NCBI GenBank assembly: GCA_003244205.1
Contig: QHBW01000038.1
Span: 1-47,596 of the forward strand
Length of the DNA stretch: 47,596 nucleotides
Direction: 5' to 3'
Source: Solirubrobacterales bacterium
Lineage (GTDB): Bacteria; Actinomycetota; Thermoleophilia; Solirubrobacterales; Solirubrobacteraceae
Both the position numbers and the translations under genes were made by a program. Every line of letters starts with the position of its first letter. The stretch's first letter is position 1. The notes below the pieces were generated by a model. The model searched no databases and was not told where the DNA came from. It saw nothing but the letters and a program-made list of their open reading frames with translations. Below, in pieces: positions 1 to 7,495 of this stretch.

Positions 1-611
1 CCGCTGTCGTCGATCCCGCTCGCGATGCCCTCGCCGCCGCCCCAGCCCACCTTCTGCCCCGCCAGCGCGTCGCGGGCGCTCCACGCGTCGCGCACCGCGC
101 GCGCGGGCATGGCGAGCCACCGCTCGAGCTCCACCAGCAGCTCGCACAGGGTGGGCTCGATTGACTCCGGGCCCAGGCCCAAAGTCCCCGCGCTCGCCCG
201 CAGCTCGGAGGGCAGCTGGTCGATCTCCACGGCCACATTGAGGCCGATTCCCAGCACCGCCCAGGCCTGCTGAGGCCGGGCCTCGATCAGGATCCCGGCG
301 ACCTTGCGTCCCTTGGAGAAAACGTCATTGGGCCACTTGATCGCAGCGTCCGCCCCCACGATCTCCGCCACGGCCACGGCGGCCGCGAACGCGAGCATGG
401 GTGGGGGATCGCGCACGACCAGGCTCATCAGCAGGGCCTGTCCAGCCGGTGCGTGCCAGCGCCGCCCCTGGCGGCCGCGGCCGGCGAGCTGTTCATCGGC
501 GGTCACGAGCGTGCCGTGCGGGGCGCCGGCGGCGGCCAGCGCGCGCGCGATCGCGTTCGTCGAAGCGGTGCACCTCTGATGGCGGTGGGGGAGGCCGAGC
601 GGAGAGCTCAC
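1..611 (-). CDS. birA: Biotin--[acetyl-CoA-carboxylase] ligase, C-terminus beyond window
   Basis: Attaches biotin to the carboxyl carrier protein of acyl-CoA carboxylases through biotinyl-AMP. The reading frame shows the family's key motifs: GRGRQGRRW (adenylate and biotin binding loop, about residues 48-56) and KWPNDV, followed by the GILIE strand. No N-terminal winged helix is present, so this is the short, non-regulatory type. The GTG start at 611 overlaps the TGA of the upstream SAM hydrolase gene in a GTGA arrangement, which implies translational coupling. The gene is cut by the window edge, and about 203 codons are visible. The family call is firm; the start is supported by the overlap. 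Confidence 0.9.
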   Translation of the reverse strand, partial: MSSPLGLPHRHQRCTASTNAIARALAAAGAPHGTLVTADEQLAGRGRQGRRWHAPAGQALLMSLVVRDPPPMLAFAAAVAVAEIVGADAAIKWPNDVFSKGRKVAGILIEARPQQAWAVLGIGLNVAVEIDQLPSELRASAGTLGLGPESIEPTLCELLVELERWLAMPARAVRDAWSARDALAGQKVGWGGGEGIASGIDDS

Positions 612-1414
612 GCTGGGCGCAGGCGCAGCTCGTCGCCCACCGTTACGGAGAGCTGCTCGGCGGCGCTGCCGCGATTGACCGCGACGGCGAGCGTGCGCGA
701 GGCATCCTCGTAGACGAGCAGCTCGCCGGCCGCGACATCGGCGAAGGTGTGGGCGAAGTGGGCGGCACGCGAATGACCGCCCGCCGCGACGACCAGCGGG
801 CGCCCGAGACGCAGCGCCGCTTCGGCGAGCTCGTCGTGAGAGACGTTGAGCGTCAGGTTGCCGAAGCGGTCGAGCGCGAGCACGTGCGCCACGATCTCCT
901 CGCTGCCGAGTGTCGGTTGGGGGAGATCGAGCGTGGCGAGCTCCGCGGGCTCGATCGGGTCTCCGGCCTCGGCCAGCTCGGCGCCGGCGGCGAGCTGGGC
1001 GGCGACCGGAGCGAACAGGTCACGGCCGTGGAAGGTGGCGGAGACCGGCTCGAGGCGATAGCGCGAGCGGCCGATGTCGATCGCCTGCGCGACACCGCCA
1101 CCGTCGGCCGCGGCGAGCGCGAGCAGGCCGTTGTCGGGACCGACCAAGACGCGCTCGTCGCCGAGTCCCAGCGCCACGGCGCGGCGCTCGGCGCCGACGT
1201 CGGGATCGACGACGGCGAGGTGCACGCCGACGGGCATGAATCGCAGCGCGTTGCGCAGGATCACCGCTGCGTGTTGGACCGCGTGACGATCAAGGCCGTG
1301 AGTGATGTCGATAACTCGAGCCTGTGGACAGATGCGGGCGATCACGCCGTGACAGACGCCGACGAACTCGTCGGCATACCCGTAGTCGGACAGGAAGGTG
1401 ATGACTGGCGCCAC
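608..1414 (-). CDS. SAM hydrolase (adenosyl-chloride/fluoride synthase family, DUF62)
   Basis: A 268-residue protein of the SAM hydroxide adenosyltransferase family, which splits S-adenosylmethionine to adenosine and methionine using an activated water. Visible hallmarks are FLSDYG near the N-terminus (with the ribose-binding Asp), VDPDVG, the GPDNG loop, HGRDLFAP in the middle and DRFGNLTLN in the C-terminal domain. Length is normal. It starts with GTG at 1414; a TAGATT box lies 9 bases upstream (1424-1429), so the leader is very short. The gene ends inside the birA start. The physiological role of these hydrolases is poorly known; halogenase activity is not indicated. Confidence 0.85.
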   Translation of the reverse strand: MAPVITFLSDYGYADEFVGVCHGVIARICPQARVIDITHGLDRHAVQHAAVILRNALRFMPVGVHLAVVDPDVGAERRAVALGLGDERVLVGPDNGLLALAAADGGGVAQAIDIGRSRYRLEPVSATFHGRDLFAPVAAQLAAGAELAEAGDPIEPAELATLDLPQPTLGSEEIVAHVLALDRFGNLTLNVSHDELAEAALRLGRPLVVAAGGHSRAAHFAHTFADVAAGELLVYEDASRTLAVAVNRGSAAEQLSVTVGDELRLRPA

Positions 1415-1477
1415 TGCCGGGCGAATCTAGCGCCAGGGGGGTGGCCGGACCCGCGCTGGGACGTTACCCAGACACCA

Positions 1478-1529
1478 TTGTACTTATGTATTACTTGTGC
1501 TATGCTGGCTAGCGTGAACAAGTAAGGAG
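1478..1529 (+). promoter_or_regulatory. Promoter, 8-bp inverted repeat and RBS for the tandem small genes
   Basis: TTGTAC (1478-1483) and TATGCT (1501-1506) are separated by exactly 17 bases, a good sigma70-type promoter. TTACTTGT (1491-1498) and its perfect complement ACAAGTAA (1518-1525) flank the -10 box, a likely repressor site. AAGGAG (1524-1529) is 5 bases before the ATG at 1535. The second protein of the pair has a candidate winged-helix domain, so autoregulation is possible but only inferred. Confidence 0.6.
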
Positions 1530-1534
1530 TTGAT

Positions 1535-1780
1535 ATGAAGTCAAACGAAAGCCCAACAACAACCACCTACCAGCGGGTCACGGTCGATGTCCCCGAGGAT
1601 CGGGTCGCAGAGTTCCATGCGTTCTTCGGTCGGTTTCTCGCCGGGCGCCACGGCCGAGGTCGTAGGGGCCGATACGGCAGGCCGCACCGAGGCGTCCACG
1701 GGAGCCGATGCGCCGAGCACCGCGAGGGCGCAGAGCGCCGCGGCGCAACGGAGCAAGCTGCTGGGACTACCGAGGTCTGA
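1535..1780 (+). CDS. Small paralogue, N-terminal half only (VPEDRVAEF family)
   Basis: An 81-residue product. Its residues about 14-37 (VTVDVPEDRVAEFHAFFGRF) closely resemble the start of the next gene (VTVAVPEERVPEFYSWFAAF), and both continue into an Arg/Gly/His-rich stretch. The copy here lacks the 100-residue C-terminal domain of its neighbour and ends in low-complexity sequence, so it is either a natural short version or a copy that lost its C-terminus. Good RBS and promoter. Its TGA overlaps the next ATG (TGATG), so the pair is translationally coupled. I cannot assign a function. Confidence 0.6.
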   Translation: MKSNESPTTTTYQRVTVDVPEDRVAEFHAFFGRFLAGRHGRGRRGRYGRPHRGVHGSRCAEHREGAERRGATEQAAGTTEV

Positions 1781-2295
1781 TGGCCGACAAGGAGGTCACA
1801 GTCGCCGTTCCGGAGGAGCGTGTGCCGGAGTTCTACTCCTGGTTTGCGGCCTTCTTGGCGGCCGAGCCTGGGATCCCATCCCGGTCCTGGGGACGTGGAG
1901 GTCGCGGCCCACGGGGGTCGCGTCACCACGGTGAGGCTCGTGCCTGGTCGGCAGAAGATGCCGATCAGGCGGGCTGGCTGTATGGCAAGCTCGCACCGCC
2001 CGCGAGCGAGCTCTTCGACCTGCTCGCCGACGCGCCAGGAGAGCGCTTCGGCGGTGAGAACATCGCGAAGCGCCTCGGGCTCGAGAAGGGCGCCCACGGC
2101 GTTGCCGGCATCCTCGCCTGGCCGGGGCGCTACAGCCGCCACCTGGGCCGCGTCCTTCCGATCGCAACCGACGGCCGCGGTGACGGCGGCACCGACTACT
2201 ACATGGAGCCGGACGTCGCCGCACTGTTCGCCGCCGCACGCAACCACCCACGCACGCGACACGGGAGCCGACACCACCCGCGAGCGCCCCAGTGA
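1780..2295 (+). CDS. Conserved protein with RG-rich linker and winged-helix-like C-terminal domain
   Basis: A 171-residue product. Start chosen at the ATG of the TGATG overlap; this removes an Arg-rich N-terminus that would come from an upstream frame. The layout is an N-terminal VPEERVPEF block (1-30), a basic Gly/Arg/His linker (about 34-55), then a C-terminal domain of about 100 residues with WLYGKLAPPASELFDLL, a helix-turn-helix-like GENIAKRLGL and GTDYYMEPDVAALF at the end. I recall similar proteins in Solirubrobacterales as an unnamed family (possibly DUF6416, unverified). A nucleic-acid-binding role is plausible from the basic linker and winged-helix appearance, but is inferred. Confidence 0.7.
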   Translation: MADKEVTVAVPEERVPEFYSWFAAFLAAEPGIPSRSWGRGGRGPRGSRHHGEARAWSAEDADQAGWLYGKLAPPASELFDLLADAPGERFGGENIAKRLGLEKGAHGVAGILAWPGRYSRHLGRVLPIATDGRGDGGTDYYMEPDVAALFAAARNHPRTRHGSRHHPRAPQ

Positions 2296-2414
2296 GACCG
2301 ACACCCCCCGGCCCTCTCCCACCAGATCGGATGGGCCGATCGTCTCGGGGACGCCGCGATCCGGCCGGGTCGGTTGATCGCGCCCCCGCTGTCCGCGGGA
2401 GCAGGGACGGTCGG

Positions 2415-2870
2415 TCAGGCCACCACGGGGCCGTGCCACGACCAGCGCGGCATGCTCAGCGCTGACGGCACTTCGTCGGCCGATCTCGGATGGGCGGCCA
2501 TTGCGGTGGTTGCCCAGCGGAACCAATCCGTCAGCGTGGAGCGCAGCCGCTGATCGTGCGGTAGGCCGGCGTCATCGAGGGCAAGCGCGAAGCATTTCTG
2601 CGCACGCGTGTCCATCTCCTCGTGTTCGCCGTTGCCCGAGTGCAGGCGCAGCACGTGACTGTGATCGCCCATGGTCTCGGAGTAGACGGTTGGACCGCCG
2701 AGTGCTTCGGCCCAGTAGGCCGCCAATCTCTCCACGTGTTGCGGATGTTGACCCGGGTGTGAGAACGCGTGACTGACCACCGGATCCTGCAGGCATCGCT
2801 GGTGCCACGCGCGGGCAAGATCGAGAAATGCCTGACCGCCACCAGCGGCCTCGAAGACGGTGCGCTCCAT
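2415..2870 (-). CDS. Group II truncated hemoglobin-like protein
   Basis: A 151-residue globin of the truncated type, which binds heme and usually handles O2, NO or peroxide in the cytosol. Visible features are the first helix ending in LQDPVVSHAF, the HPQHVERLAAYWAEALGGP block typical of actinobacterial group II globins, and HVLRLHSGNGEHEEM, which contains the likely proximal His. The C-terminal tail (PRWSWHGPVVA) is also typical of this actinobacterial subgroup. ATG start at 2870; no clear Shine-Dalgarno. It converges with the gene ending at 2295. The assignment to the globin superfamily is solid; the ligand is unknown. Confidence 0.8.
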   Translation of the reverse strand: MERTVFEAAGGGQAFLDLARAWHQRCLQDPVVSHAFSHPGQHPQHVERLAAYWAEALGGPTVYSETMGDHSHVLRLHSGNGEHEEMDTRAQKCFALALDDAGLPHDQRLRSTLTDWFRWATTAMAAHPRSADEVPSALSMPRWSWHGPVVA

Positions 2871-3161
2871 GACGACATTCTGCCCGACACCAACACCTAC
2901 ACGCAGTCTCAGCCGTGAGAGTGCCGGATCTGCTCAATCTCAGCAGTCTGCTTGCTCGTTGCGCCGTGCTTCTCCTTCGTGGGTTTGGGCAGGTAACGCC
3001 GCCTGTGCTTGCTTAGGATCCCTGCGGAACCGTCCACGGGCGGCACCGGGGCAATCTCTTGGTCCGAGGATCGAGCGGTCCACCGTCATGACGCGAGTCC
3101 AAAGACAACCAGCAATTCGCACTGGGCGTCCTGACGAGCACTCATTAGTACTACGAAGAGA
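2871..3161. other. Intergenic, nothing recognised
   Basis: Short open frames exist on both strands but none shows a ribosome site, a domain or coding-like composition that I would defend. Confidence 0.5.
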
Positions 3162-3422
3162 TCACGCGTGCGCGACCACCTCGCGTACTTCGTTGCTCTC
3201 GAGCGTTACATCGTCCGGCAACATTGACGGCACCCGCTCGCTGGCACCGCTTGCGTCCTCCTCGGACTCGTAGACGACCATAGATACCCCAGAGTTGTCC
3301 TTGCGTGTCCAGTATCCGGCGACAAAGCCCGGCATCTGCGAAACCCGCGGCACCACCTGCTCGCGCAGCACCGTCGGATCGGCTTGACCCGAGAGCGTGA
3401 CCGTCACCACGACCGCATGCAT
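3162..3422 (-). CDS. Small ferredoxin-fold (ABM-like) protein
   Basis: An 86-residue protein with the pattern of a dimeric alpha-beta barrel: VVVTVTLSG, a helix with LREQVVPRVSQMPGFVAGYW, then SGVSMVVYESEEDA. This resembles antibiotic-biosynthesis-monooxygenase (ABM) domain proteins and the related stress-response dimeric barrels. A GAGGAG ribosome site lies 6 bases before the ATG at 3422. It stands alone on the minus strand, divergent from the rhodanese fossil and repressor. Function unknown; some members are heme or quinone oxygenases, but no catalytic residues can be named here. Confidence 0.65.
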   Translation of the reverse strand: MHAVVVTVTLSGQADPTVLREQVVPRVSQMPGFVAGYWTRKDNSGVSMVVYESEEDASGASERVPSMLPDDVTLESNEVREVVAHA

Positions 3423-3490
3423 GAGTAGCTCCTCATCCGTTTTCAGAAACTAATGCGATCGTACCTCGTCCGACCACTCCTGCGCCACTC

Positions 3491-3709
3491 CTCTACGCCG
3501 TCCACAAAGTCTCGCCCGAGGCGCCGATCGTTGCGTACTGCCGCATCGGAGAGCGCAGCGCCCACCCATGGTTCGTGCTGCACGAGCTGCTCGGCCACCC
3601 CGACGGCAGCAACTACGACGGCTCATGGACGGAATGGGGCAGCATGACCGCCATGCCCATACAGCTCGGGCACGATCCAGGACATCTCCCCAACGGCTTC
3701 GCACCGTGA
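3491..3709 (+). pseudogene. Fossil C-terminus of a thiosulfate sulfurtransferase (rhodanese)
   Basis: A frame ending at the TGA 3707-3709 encodes the last 70 or so residues of an SseA-type sulfurtransferase: SPEAPIVAYCRIGERS with the active-site Cys loop (CRIGERS), then WFVLHELLGHP and NYDGSWTEWGSM, which are near-invariant in the family. No start codon, ribosome site or N-terminal rhodanese domain precedes it, so about three quarters of the gene is gone. It lies just upstream of an intact sulfur cassette, suggesting the locus once held another sulfurtransferase. Confidence 0.8.
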
Positions 3710-3798
3710 GATAGAAGCGACGGATGCCGGCTGACGCAGTTCGCGTTAAGCGGGTAATTCTCTGATCCCGAGCGGCAGCGCTTGGAGAAACAGTGGCA

Positions 3799-3829
3799 AC
3801 AACGTACAACTGTACCGTTGTGCTAGTGT
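3799..3829 (+). promoter_or_regulatory. Palindromic operator and -10 box of the ArsR-type gene
   Basis: ACAAC-GTACA-AC-TGTAC-C-GTTGT (3799-3821) is an inverted repeat with two 5-bp arms per side and one unpaired C. It abuts TAGTGT (3824-3829), which lies 7 bases before the ATG at 3837, so the transcript probably starts on the ATG. The arrangement fits autorepression by the downstream winged-helix protein. Confidence 0.6.
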
Positions 3830-3836
3830 GCCTGTC

Positions 3837-4193
3837 ATGGCCGAGATCAGATCTTTTCCTCATCCCCTCCCAGACCCGCTGGTGGAGCTGATCGCGGGGC
3901 GCTTCCGCGTCCTGGGGGAGCCGATGCGCATCAAGCTCCTGGATTGCCTGCGGGACGGCGAGGCGTCGGTCGGGGAGCTGCAGGACGCCATCGGCGCTTC
4001 GCAACAGAACGTCTCCAAGCATCTTGGAGTGCTGCTGAGCGCCGGGATGGTAAGCCGCACCAAGCGCGGCACATCCGCGGTCTACGTGATCGCGGATGAG
4101 AGTGTGTTCGAGCTCTGTGAGCAGGTGTGCGGCGGCCTTCGCCGCCAACTTTCAGAGCTCGACCAGATTCTGCAGGGAGCCGCTAGCCAATGA
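3837..4193 (+). CDS. ArsR/SmtB-type winged-helix repressor, probably sulfur-responsive
   Basis: A 118-residue dimeric winged-helix repressor: FRVLGEPMRIKLLDCL, the recognition helix region GASQQNVSKHLGVLLSAG, and the wing RGTSAVYVI. From this start Cys sits at 37 (LLDCLRDGE) and at 94 and 98 (ELCEQVC in the last helix). The classic ArsR metal site ELCVCD is absent, so a thiol or persulfide switch between an N-terminal and a C-terminal Cys, as in SqrR/BigR, is the better model; this is inferred from Cys placement and from the downstream persulfide-type genes. The start was set at ATG 3837 because a -10 box is 7 bases upstream and there is no Shine-Dalgarno; GTG 3828 is possible. Confidence 0.8.
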   Translation: MAEIRSFPHPLPDPLVELIAGRFRVLGEPMRIKLLDCLRDGEASVGELQDAIGASQQNVSKHLGVLLSAGMVSRTKRGTSAVYVIADESVFELCEQVCGGLRRQLSELDQILQGAASQ

Positions 4194-4212
4194 CCGGCGC
4201 TTCCGGTGGCGC

Positions 4213-5610
4213 ATGATCTTTCGCCAGCTCACCCATGACGATCTCGGCTGCGCCTCCTATCTCATCGGCGACGAGGACGCGGGCATCGCGGCGGTCGTTG
4301 ACCCCAAGCTCGAGATCGAGGAGTACCTCTCGCTCGCGCGCTACATGGGCGTGCGGATCGAACACATCCTGGAGACCCACGATCACGCGGACCACGTGTC
4401 GGGGCACGGACGCCTCGCGGCGGCCACGGGCGCGACCGTCCACATCCACCGCTCCGCGGAGCCAGACTACGACCACGAGCCGTTCGACGACGGCTTCGAG
4501 CTCGAGCTCGGCGGCGTGCGACTCCGCGCCCTGCATACCCCGGGGCACAGGCCAGAGCACACCGCCTTCGCGTTGATCGACACCGCTCGCGGACCGGAGC
4601 CGTGGGCGGTGCTGACCGGCGACACTCTGTTCGTCGGGGACATCGCCCGGCCCGACCTCGCGGTCGACAAGCAGCAGGGCGCGCACGGGATCTTCCACTC
4701 CCTTCGCGACAAGCTGCTCACGTTGCCGGGTGAGTGTGAGGTCTGGCCGGGCCATCTCGGCGGTTCGCTGTGCGGAGGGCCGGGGATGGACATGAAGGTC
4801 TGCTCGACGATCGCCTACGAGCGAGCCCACAACGAACTACTGCAGCTCGACGACGAGGACGCCTTCGTTCAGGAGACGACTTCGACGCTCGGCCCGCAGC
4901 CACCGAACTTCCGGGCGATCGTCGCGCTCAACCGCGGCTCACTGGTCACCGGCGAGGTGCACGTAGGCTCACTCACACCGCGCCAGGTCGAACGCGAACA
5001 GGCAGAGGGCGCGCTGCTGGTCGACGTGCGCACCGACCTGCAGTTCGACGATGCACACATCCCCGGGGCCGTGTGCAACCCCGCCGTGCGCGCCGGGTTC
5101 GGCACCAAGCTCGCCTGGATCGCATCCCGCGATCAGGATGTGGTACTGATCGGCCGCGACGACGAGGACGCGGTCCGCGCCGCGCACCTCGCCGCGGCGG
5201 TTGGGATCCGCAACCTCGCGGGCTACCTCGCAGGCGGAATGACCAGCTGGCGCGAGGAGAAACGCCCGACCGAATCTGTGCAGCGCATCGACGTCCGAGC
5301 TCTCCACGAGCGCCTCAACGACGTGCAGATCCTCGACGTGCGAGAGGACAGCGAGTGGCAGCAGGGCCACATCCCAGGCGCCGTGCATACCCCTTACCAC
5401 GACATCTATGACGTTCCGAAGGGAGTCGATCCCGATCAACCGGTCGCGGTCATCTGCTCCTCTGGCCAGCGCAGCGCGCTCGCCGCCTCGCTGTTGCTGC
5501 GCCAGGGCGCCCAGCACGTCATCCACGTCGCCGACGGCGGCGTCGGGACGTGGACAGAGCACGGTTGGCCGATCGAGGAGCCCGAGCCCGCCGCCACCGC
5601 CGAGAAATAG
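4213..5610 (+). CDS. MBL-fold hydrolase fused to two rhodanese domains (persulfide dioxygenase-like)
   Basis: A 465-residue protein. The metallo-beta-lactamase domain (about 1-235) carries THDHADH (His56, His58, Asp60, His61), LHTPGH and TGDTLFVGD, as in ETHE1-type persulfide dioxygenases, plus the GHLGGSLCGGPG segment seen in MBL-rhodanese fusions. The first rhodanese domain (about 265-350) has IGRDDEDA at the active loop and no Cys, so it is inactive. The second (about 365-450) has CSSGQRS with Cys415 and looks active. The likely role is oxidation or transfer of sulfane sulfur from low-molecular-weight persulfides in the cytosol. It starts 19 bases after the repressor stop and is followed 6 bases later by an exporter gene, so the three form one operon. 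Confidence 0.85.
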   Translation: MIFRQLTHDDLGCASYLIGDEDAGIAAVVDPKLEIEEYLSLARYMGVRIEHILETHDHADHVSGHGRLAAATGATVHIHRSAEPDYDHEPFDDGFELELGGVRLRALHTPGHRPEHTAFALIDTARGPEPWAVLTGDTLFVGDIARPDLAVDKQQGAHGIFHSLRDKLLTLPGECEVWPGHLGGSLCGGPGMDMKVCSTIAYERAHNELLQLDDEDAFVQETTSTLGPQPPNFRAIVALNRGSLVTGEVHVGSLTPRQVEREQAEGALLVDVRTDLQFDDAHIPGAVCNPAVRAGFGTKLAWIASRDQDVVLIGRDDEDAVRAAHLAAAVGIRNLAGYLAGGMTSWREEKRPTESVQRIDVRALHERLNDVQILDVREDSEWQQGHIPGAVHTPYHDIYDVPKGVDPDQPVAVICSSGQRSALAASLLLRQGAQHVIHVADGGVGTWTEHGWPIEEPEPAATAEK

Positions 5611-5616
5611 AGGCGC

Positions 5617-6408
5617 ATGGCGCTCACCGCCATTCCTTTCGGGCTCGCCATCGGCGTCGCTGTCGGCATGCTGGGGGGCGGCGGCTCGGTCCTGGCTGTT
5701 CCGGTTCTGGTCTACGTCCTCGGCCAGAGCGTCCAACAGGCCACCACCGCCTCGCTGGTGGTCGTGACCGCGGGGGCGATCGCGGGCGGCCTCGGCCACG
5801 CCCGCGAGGGACGCATCTGCTGGCGGCACGCCGTAGCGTTCACCTCCGCCGCGCTGCCCGGCGTCATTGCCGGCACCGCGCTCGGCAACGCAATCAGCGG
5901 CAGTGCGCTCATCGTGGCGTTCGCGGTGATCATGCTCGCTGCGGCCGCCGCGACTTGGCGCAAAGCCAATACTGAGGGCGACACCGGTCGCCCGAGCGGT
6001 CAGGCCGCGTGCCCGCCGCTGCGCCTTGGACGAGACCTCTCCGCCGGACTCCTGATCGGCGCAATGACGGGCTTCTTTGGCGTCGGCGGTGGCTTCCTCA
6101 TCGTCCCGACCCTGGCCATCTTCCTCACCCTCTCGATGCGACTCGCCGTCGGCACCTCTCTGGCCATCATCACCACCACCTCCGTGATGGGACTCGCCAC
6201 CCATCTGCTCGCCGGCCGCGGGCTCGACCTGACCGTCACTGCGACGATGACCGCCGCGTGCGTCGCCGGCGCGCTCGCCGGCGTCGCTCTAGCCGGACGC
6301 GTACCGCAGCGCCAACTCGGACGCGGCTTCGCCAGCCTCGTCGTCGGCGTCGCCGCCTACCTGCTGATCTCCGCCGCTTTACTCGGCGGACCCCCTGGCA
6401 GCTCCTGA
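5617..6408 (+). CDS. Sulfite/organosulfonate exporter, TauE/SafE family
   Basis: A 263-residue integral membrane protein with about eight hydrophobic segments and the internal duplication typical of TauE/SafE. The two glycine-rich loops, GMLGGGGSVLAVPVL near the N-terminus and GFFGVGGGFLIVPTL in the second half, are the family signature. Genes of this family next to MBL-rhodanese proteins are thought to export sulfite or related oxidised sulfur, which would complete the detoxification path of this cassette. It begins 6 bases after the preceding stop and is probably co-transcribed and under the upstream repressor. Substrate is inferred from context only. Confidence 0.85.
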   Translation: MALTAIPFGLAIGVAVGMLGGGGSVLAVPVLVYVLGQSVQQATTASLVVVTAGAIAGGLGHAREGRICWRHAVAFTSAALPGVIAGTALGNAISGSALIVAFAVIMLAAAAATWRKANTEGDTGRPSGQAACPPLRLGRDLSAGLLIGAMTGFFGVGGGFLIVPTLAIFLTLSMRLAVGTSLAIITTTSVMGLATHLLAGRGLDLTVTATMTAACVAGALAGVALAGRVPQRQLGRGFASLVVGVAAYLLISAALLGGPPGSS

Positions 6409-6663
6409 CACCGCCAGAAGGGCACCCGAAGCACAGCGTCAAACATCGGCCCGGTCCAGCAAATCGCCACAGACCAAGACCCACCCGGGCTCGGGTGCCG
6501 GCCCTGCCTTTCGCCACCCGAGGTGTCTTGGCTTTGGTCGTCGACTTCGGCGGGGCCGGGCTGGCGGAGTCGGCCGATCTGGTCGGCCGACTCGCGGTGA
6601 GCGGCGATGTCCAGCGGCGTCCAGCAGTACCGATTCCATGTGTCCTCCTATGAGTGGACCGGC

Positions 6664-6693
6664 TTGACAATCCATTTCATGTACTGCCATTGT
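6664..6693 (+). promoter_or_regulatory. Promoter of the toxin-antitoxin operon
   Basis: TTGACA (6664-6669) and CATTGT (6688-6693) are spaced by 18 bases; the -10 box is 6 bases before the ATG at 6700, so the message is probably leaderless. CATGT (6679-6683) and ACATG (6698-6702) are complementary 5-mers around the -10 box, a weak candidate operator. The 255 bases between the exporter and this promoter hold nothing else I recognise. Confidence 0.55.
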
Positions 6694-6699
6694 GAGCAC

Positions 6700-6978
6700 A
6701 TGGCAACGCTGAAGGAAGAACGCCTACAGATCAGAGTCGGGCCGGGCGACAAGGCGCTACTCGAACGCGCCGCCGCCGCGGCGCACCTAAACGCGTCCGC
6801 CTTCGTGGTCCAGGCAGCCGCATCCCGCGCCGAGGAGATCCTCGCTGAACGATCCAGCATCCGGCTCTCCCCAGACGCTGCTGCTGCGTTCAGCGAAGCG
6901 CTCGAACGGCCGGCGGAGGTCAACAAGCGGCTCGCACAGACGCTGCGTCGCAAACGCAGCTTCAGCTGGCTTGACTGA
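6700..6978 (+). CDS. TacA-type (DUF1778) antitoxin
   Basis: A 92-residue protein. The N-terminal part (ERLQIRVGPGDKALLERAA, then HLNASAFVVQAA) is a ribbon-helix-helix DNA-binding domain of the DUF1778/TacA class. The C-terminal tail (LSPDAAAAFSEALERP, then LAQTLRR) is the toxin-binding extension. It should bind its own promoter and neutralise the acetyltransferase encoded by the overlapping next gene. The longer in-frame start at 6607 was rejected because the promoter lies inside it. TacA-like gene order and length are both normal. Confidence 0.85.
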   Translation: MATLKEERLQIRVGPGDKALLERAAAAAHLNASAFVVQAAASRAEEILAERSSIRLSPDAAAAFSEALERPAEVNKRLAQTLRRKRSFSWLD

Positions 6979-7495
6979 GCTCCGCCGCCCAGCGCAGCTG
7001 GACGCGCGGCGACACCGCCGAGAGCAGTTCGACAGCAGCGGCGAACCCGTGCTCGACGAATGGCTGCGCCATTACGCAGGTCAGAACCGCCGCCGCGACA
7101 CCGCCGCTACTTGGGTCATCGCCGACAGGAACGACGTCGTCGTCGCGTACGCGAGCGTCGCAATGACTGGAATCGACCGCTCGGCCGCGCCCGATGCCCT
7201 CTCGACAGGCGCACCCGATCCTGTCCCAGCCCTGCTGCTCGGTCGCCTCGCGGTCGACCGCCGCCACGCCAACCTCGGAATCGGGACGGCGCTGACCGCG
7301 CACGTCCTGGCGACGGCCGTCGAGCTGAACGAGAAAGCGGCGTGCCGCGCGGTTGTCGTGACCGTCCTGAACACCAGTGCCCGCGGCTGGTGGGAGCAGC
7401 TCGGCTTCCATCCGTTCGAGCCCGACGACCCCGACGTCCTCGACCTGTACCTGCTCATCTCCGAGATCCAGGCAACCCTCCGGCGAACGCAATAG
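6971..7495 (+). CDS. TacT-type GNAT toxin
   Basis: A 174-residue GNAT acetyltransferase of the TacT/AtaT class, which blocks translation by acetylating the amino group of charged tRNAs. The N-terminal FDSSGEPVLDEWLRHYA resembles the usual FDCG..LDxWL toxin signature, and LLLGRLAVDRRHANLGIGTAL is the acetyl-CoA binding segment. STSARGWWEQLGFHPF-like sequence at the end (NTSARGWWEQLGF) matches the C-terminal strand. It begins with TTG at 6971, 8 bases inside the antitoxin gene; the family's normal N-terminal length supports this start, and a weak start would keep toxin below antitoxin. Target tRNA is unknown. Confidence 0.85.
   Translation: MTELRRPAQLDARRHRREQFDSSGEPVLDEWLRHYAGQNRRRDTAATWVIADRNDVVVAYASVAMTGIDRSAAPDALSTGAPDPVPALLLGRLAVDRRHANLGIGTALTAHVLATAVELNEKAACRAVVVTVLNTSARGWWEQLGFHPFEPDDPDVLDLYLLISEIQATLRRTQ

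Noticed and set aside
608-1414. Fluorinase or chlorinase activity for the SAM hydrolase
   Set aside because: The sequence matches the general hydrolase group and no halogenation genes are nearby.
1587-1934. Frameshift in the first tandem gene, with an alternative Ala/Thr-rich continuation
   Set aside because: The Arg/Gly/His linker in the original frame has a counterpart at the same place in the second gene, so the original frame is preferred.
3450-4148. A 232-codon minus-strand ORF over the ArsR gene
   Set aside because: Antisense to the repressor and rhodanese fossil, no motif, basic low-complexity C-terminus.
4969-6204. A 411-codon open frame on the minus strand
   Set aside because: Antisense to the MBL-rhodanese and TauE genes, with His/Gly/Glu/Arg-rich composition and no recognisable domain.
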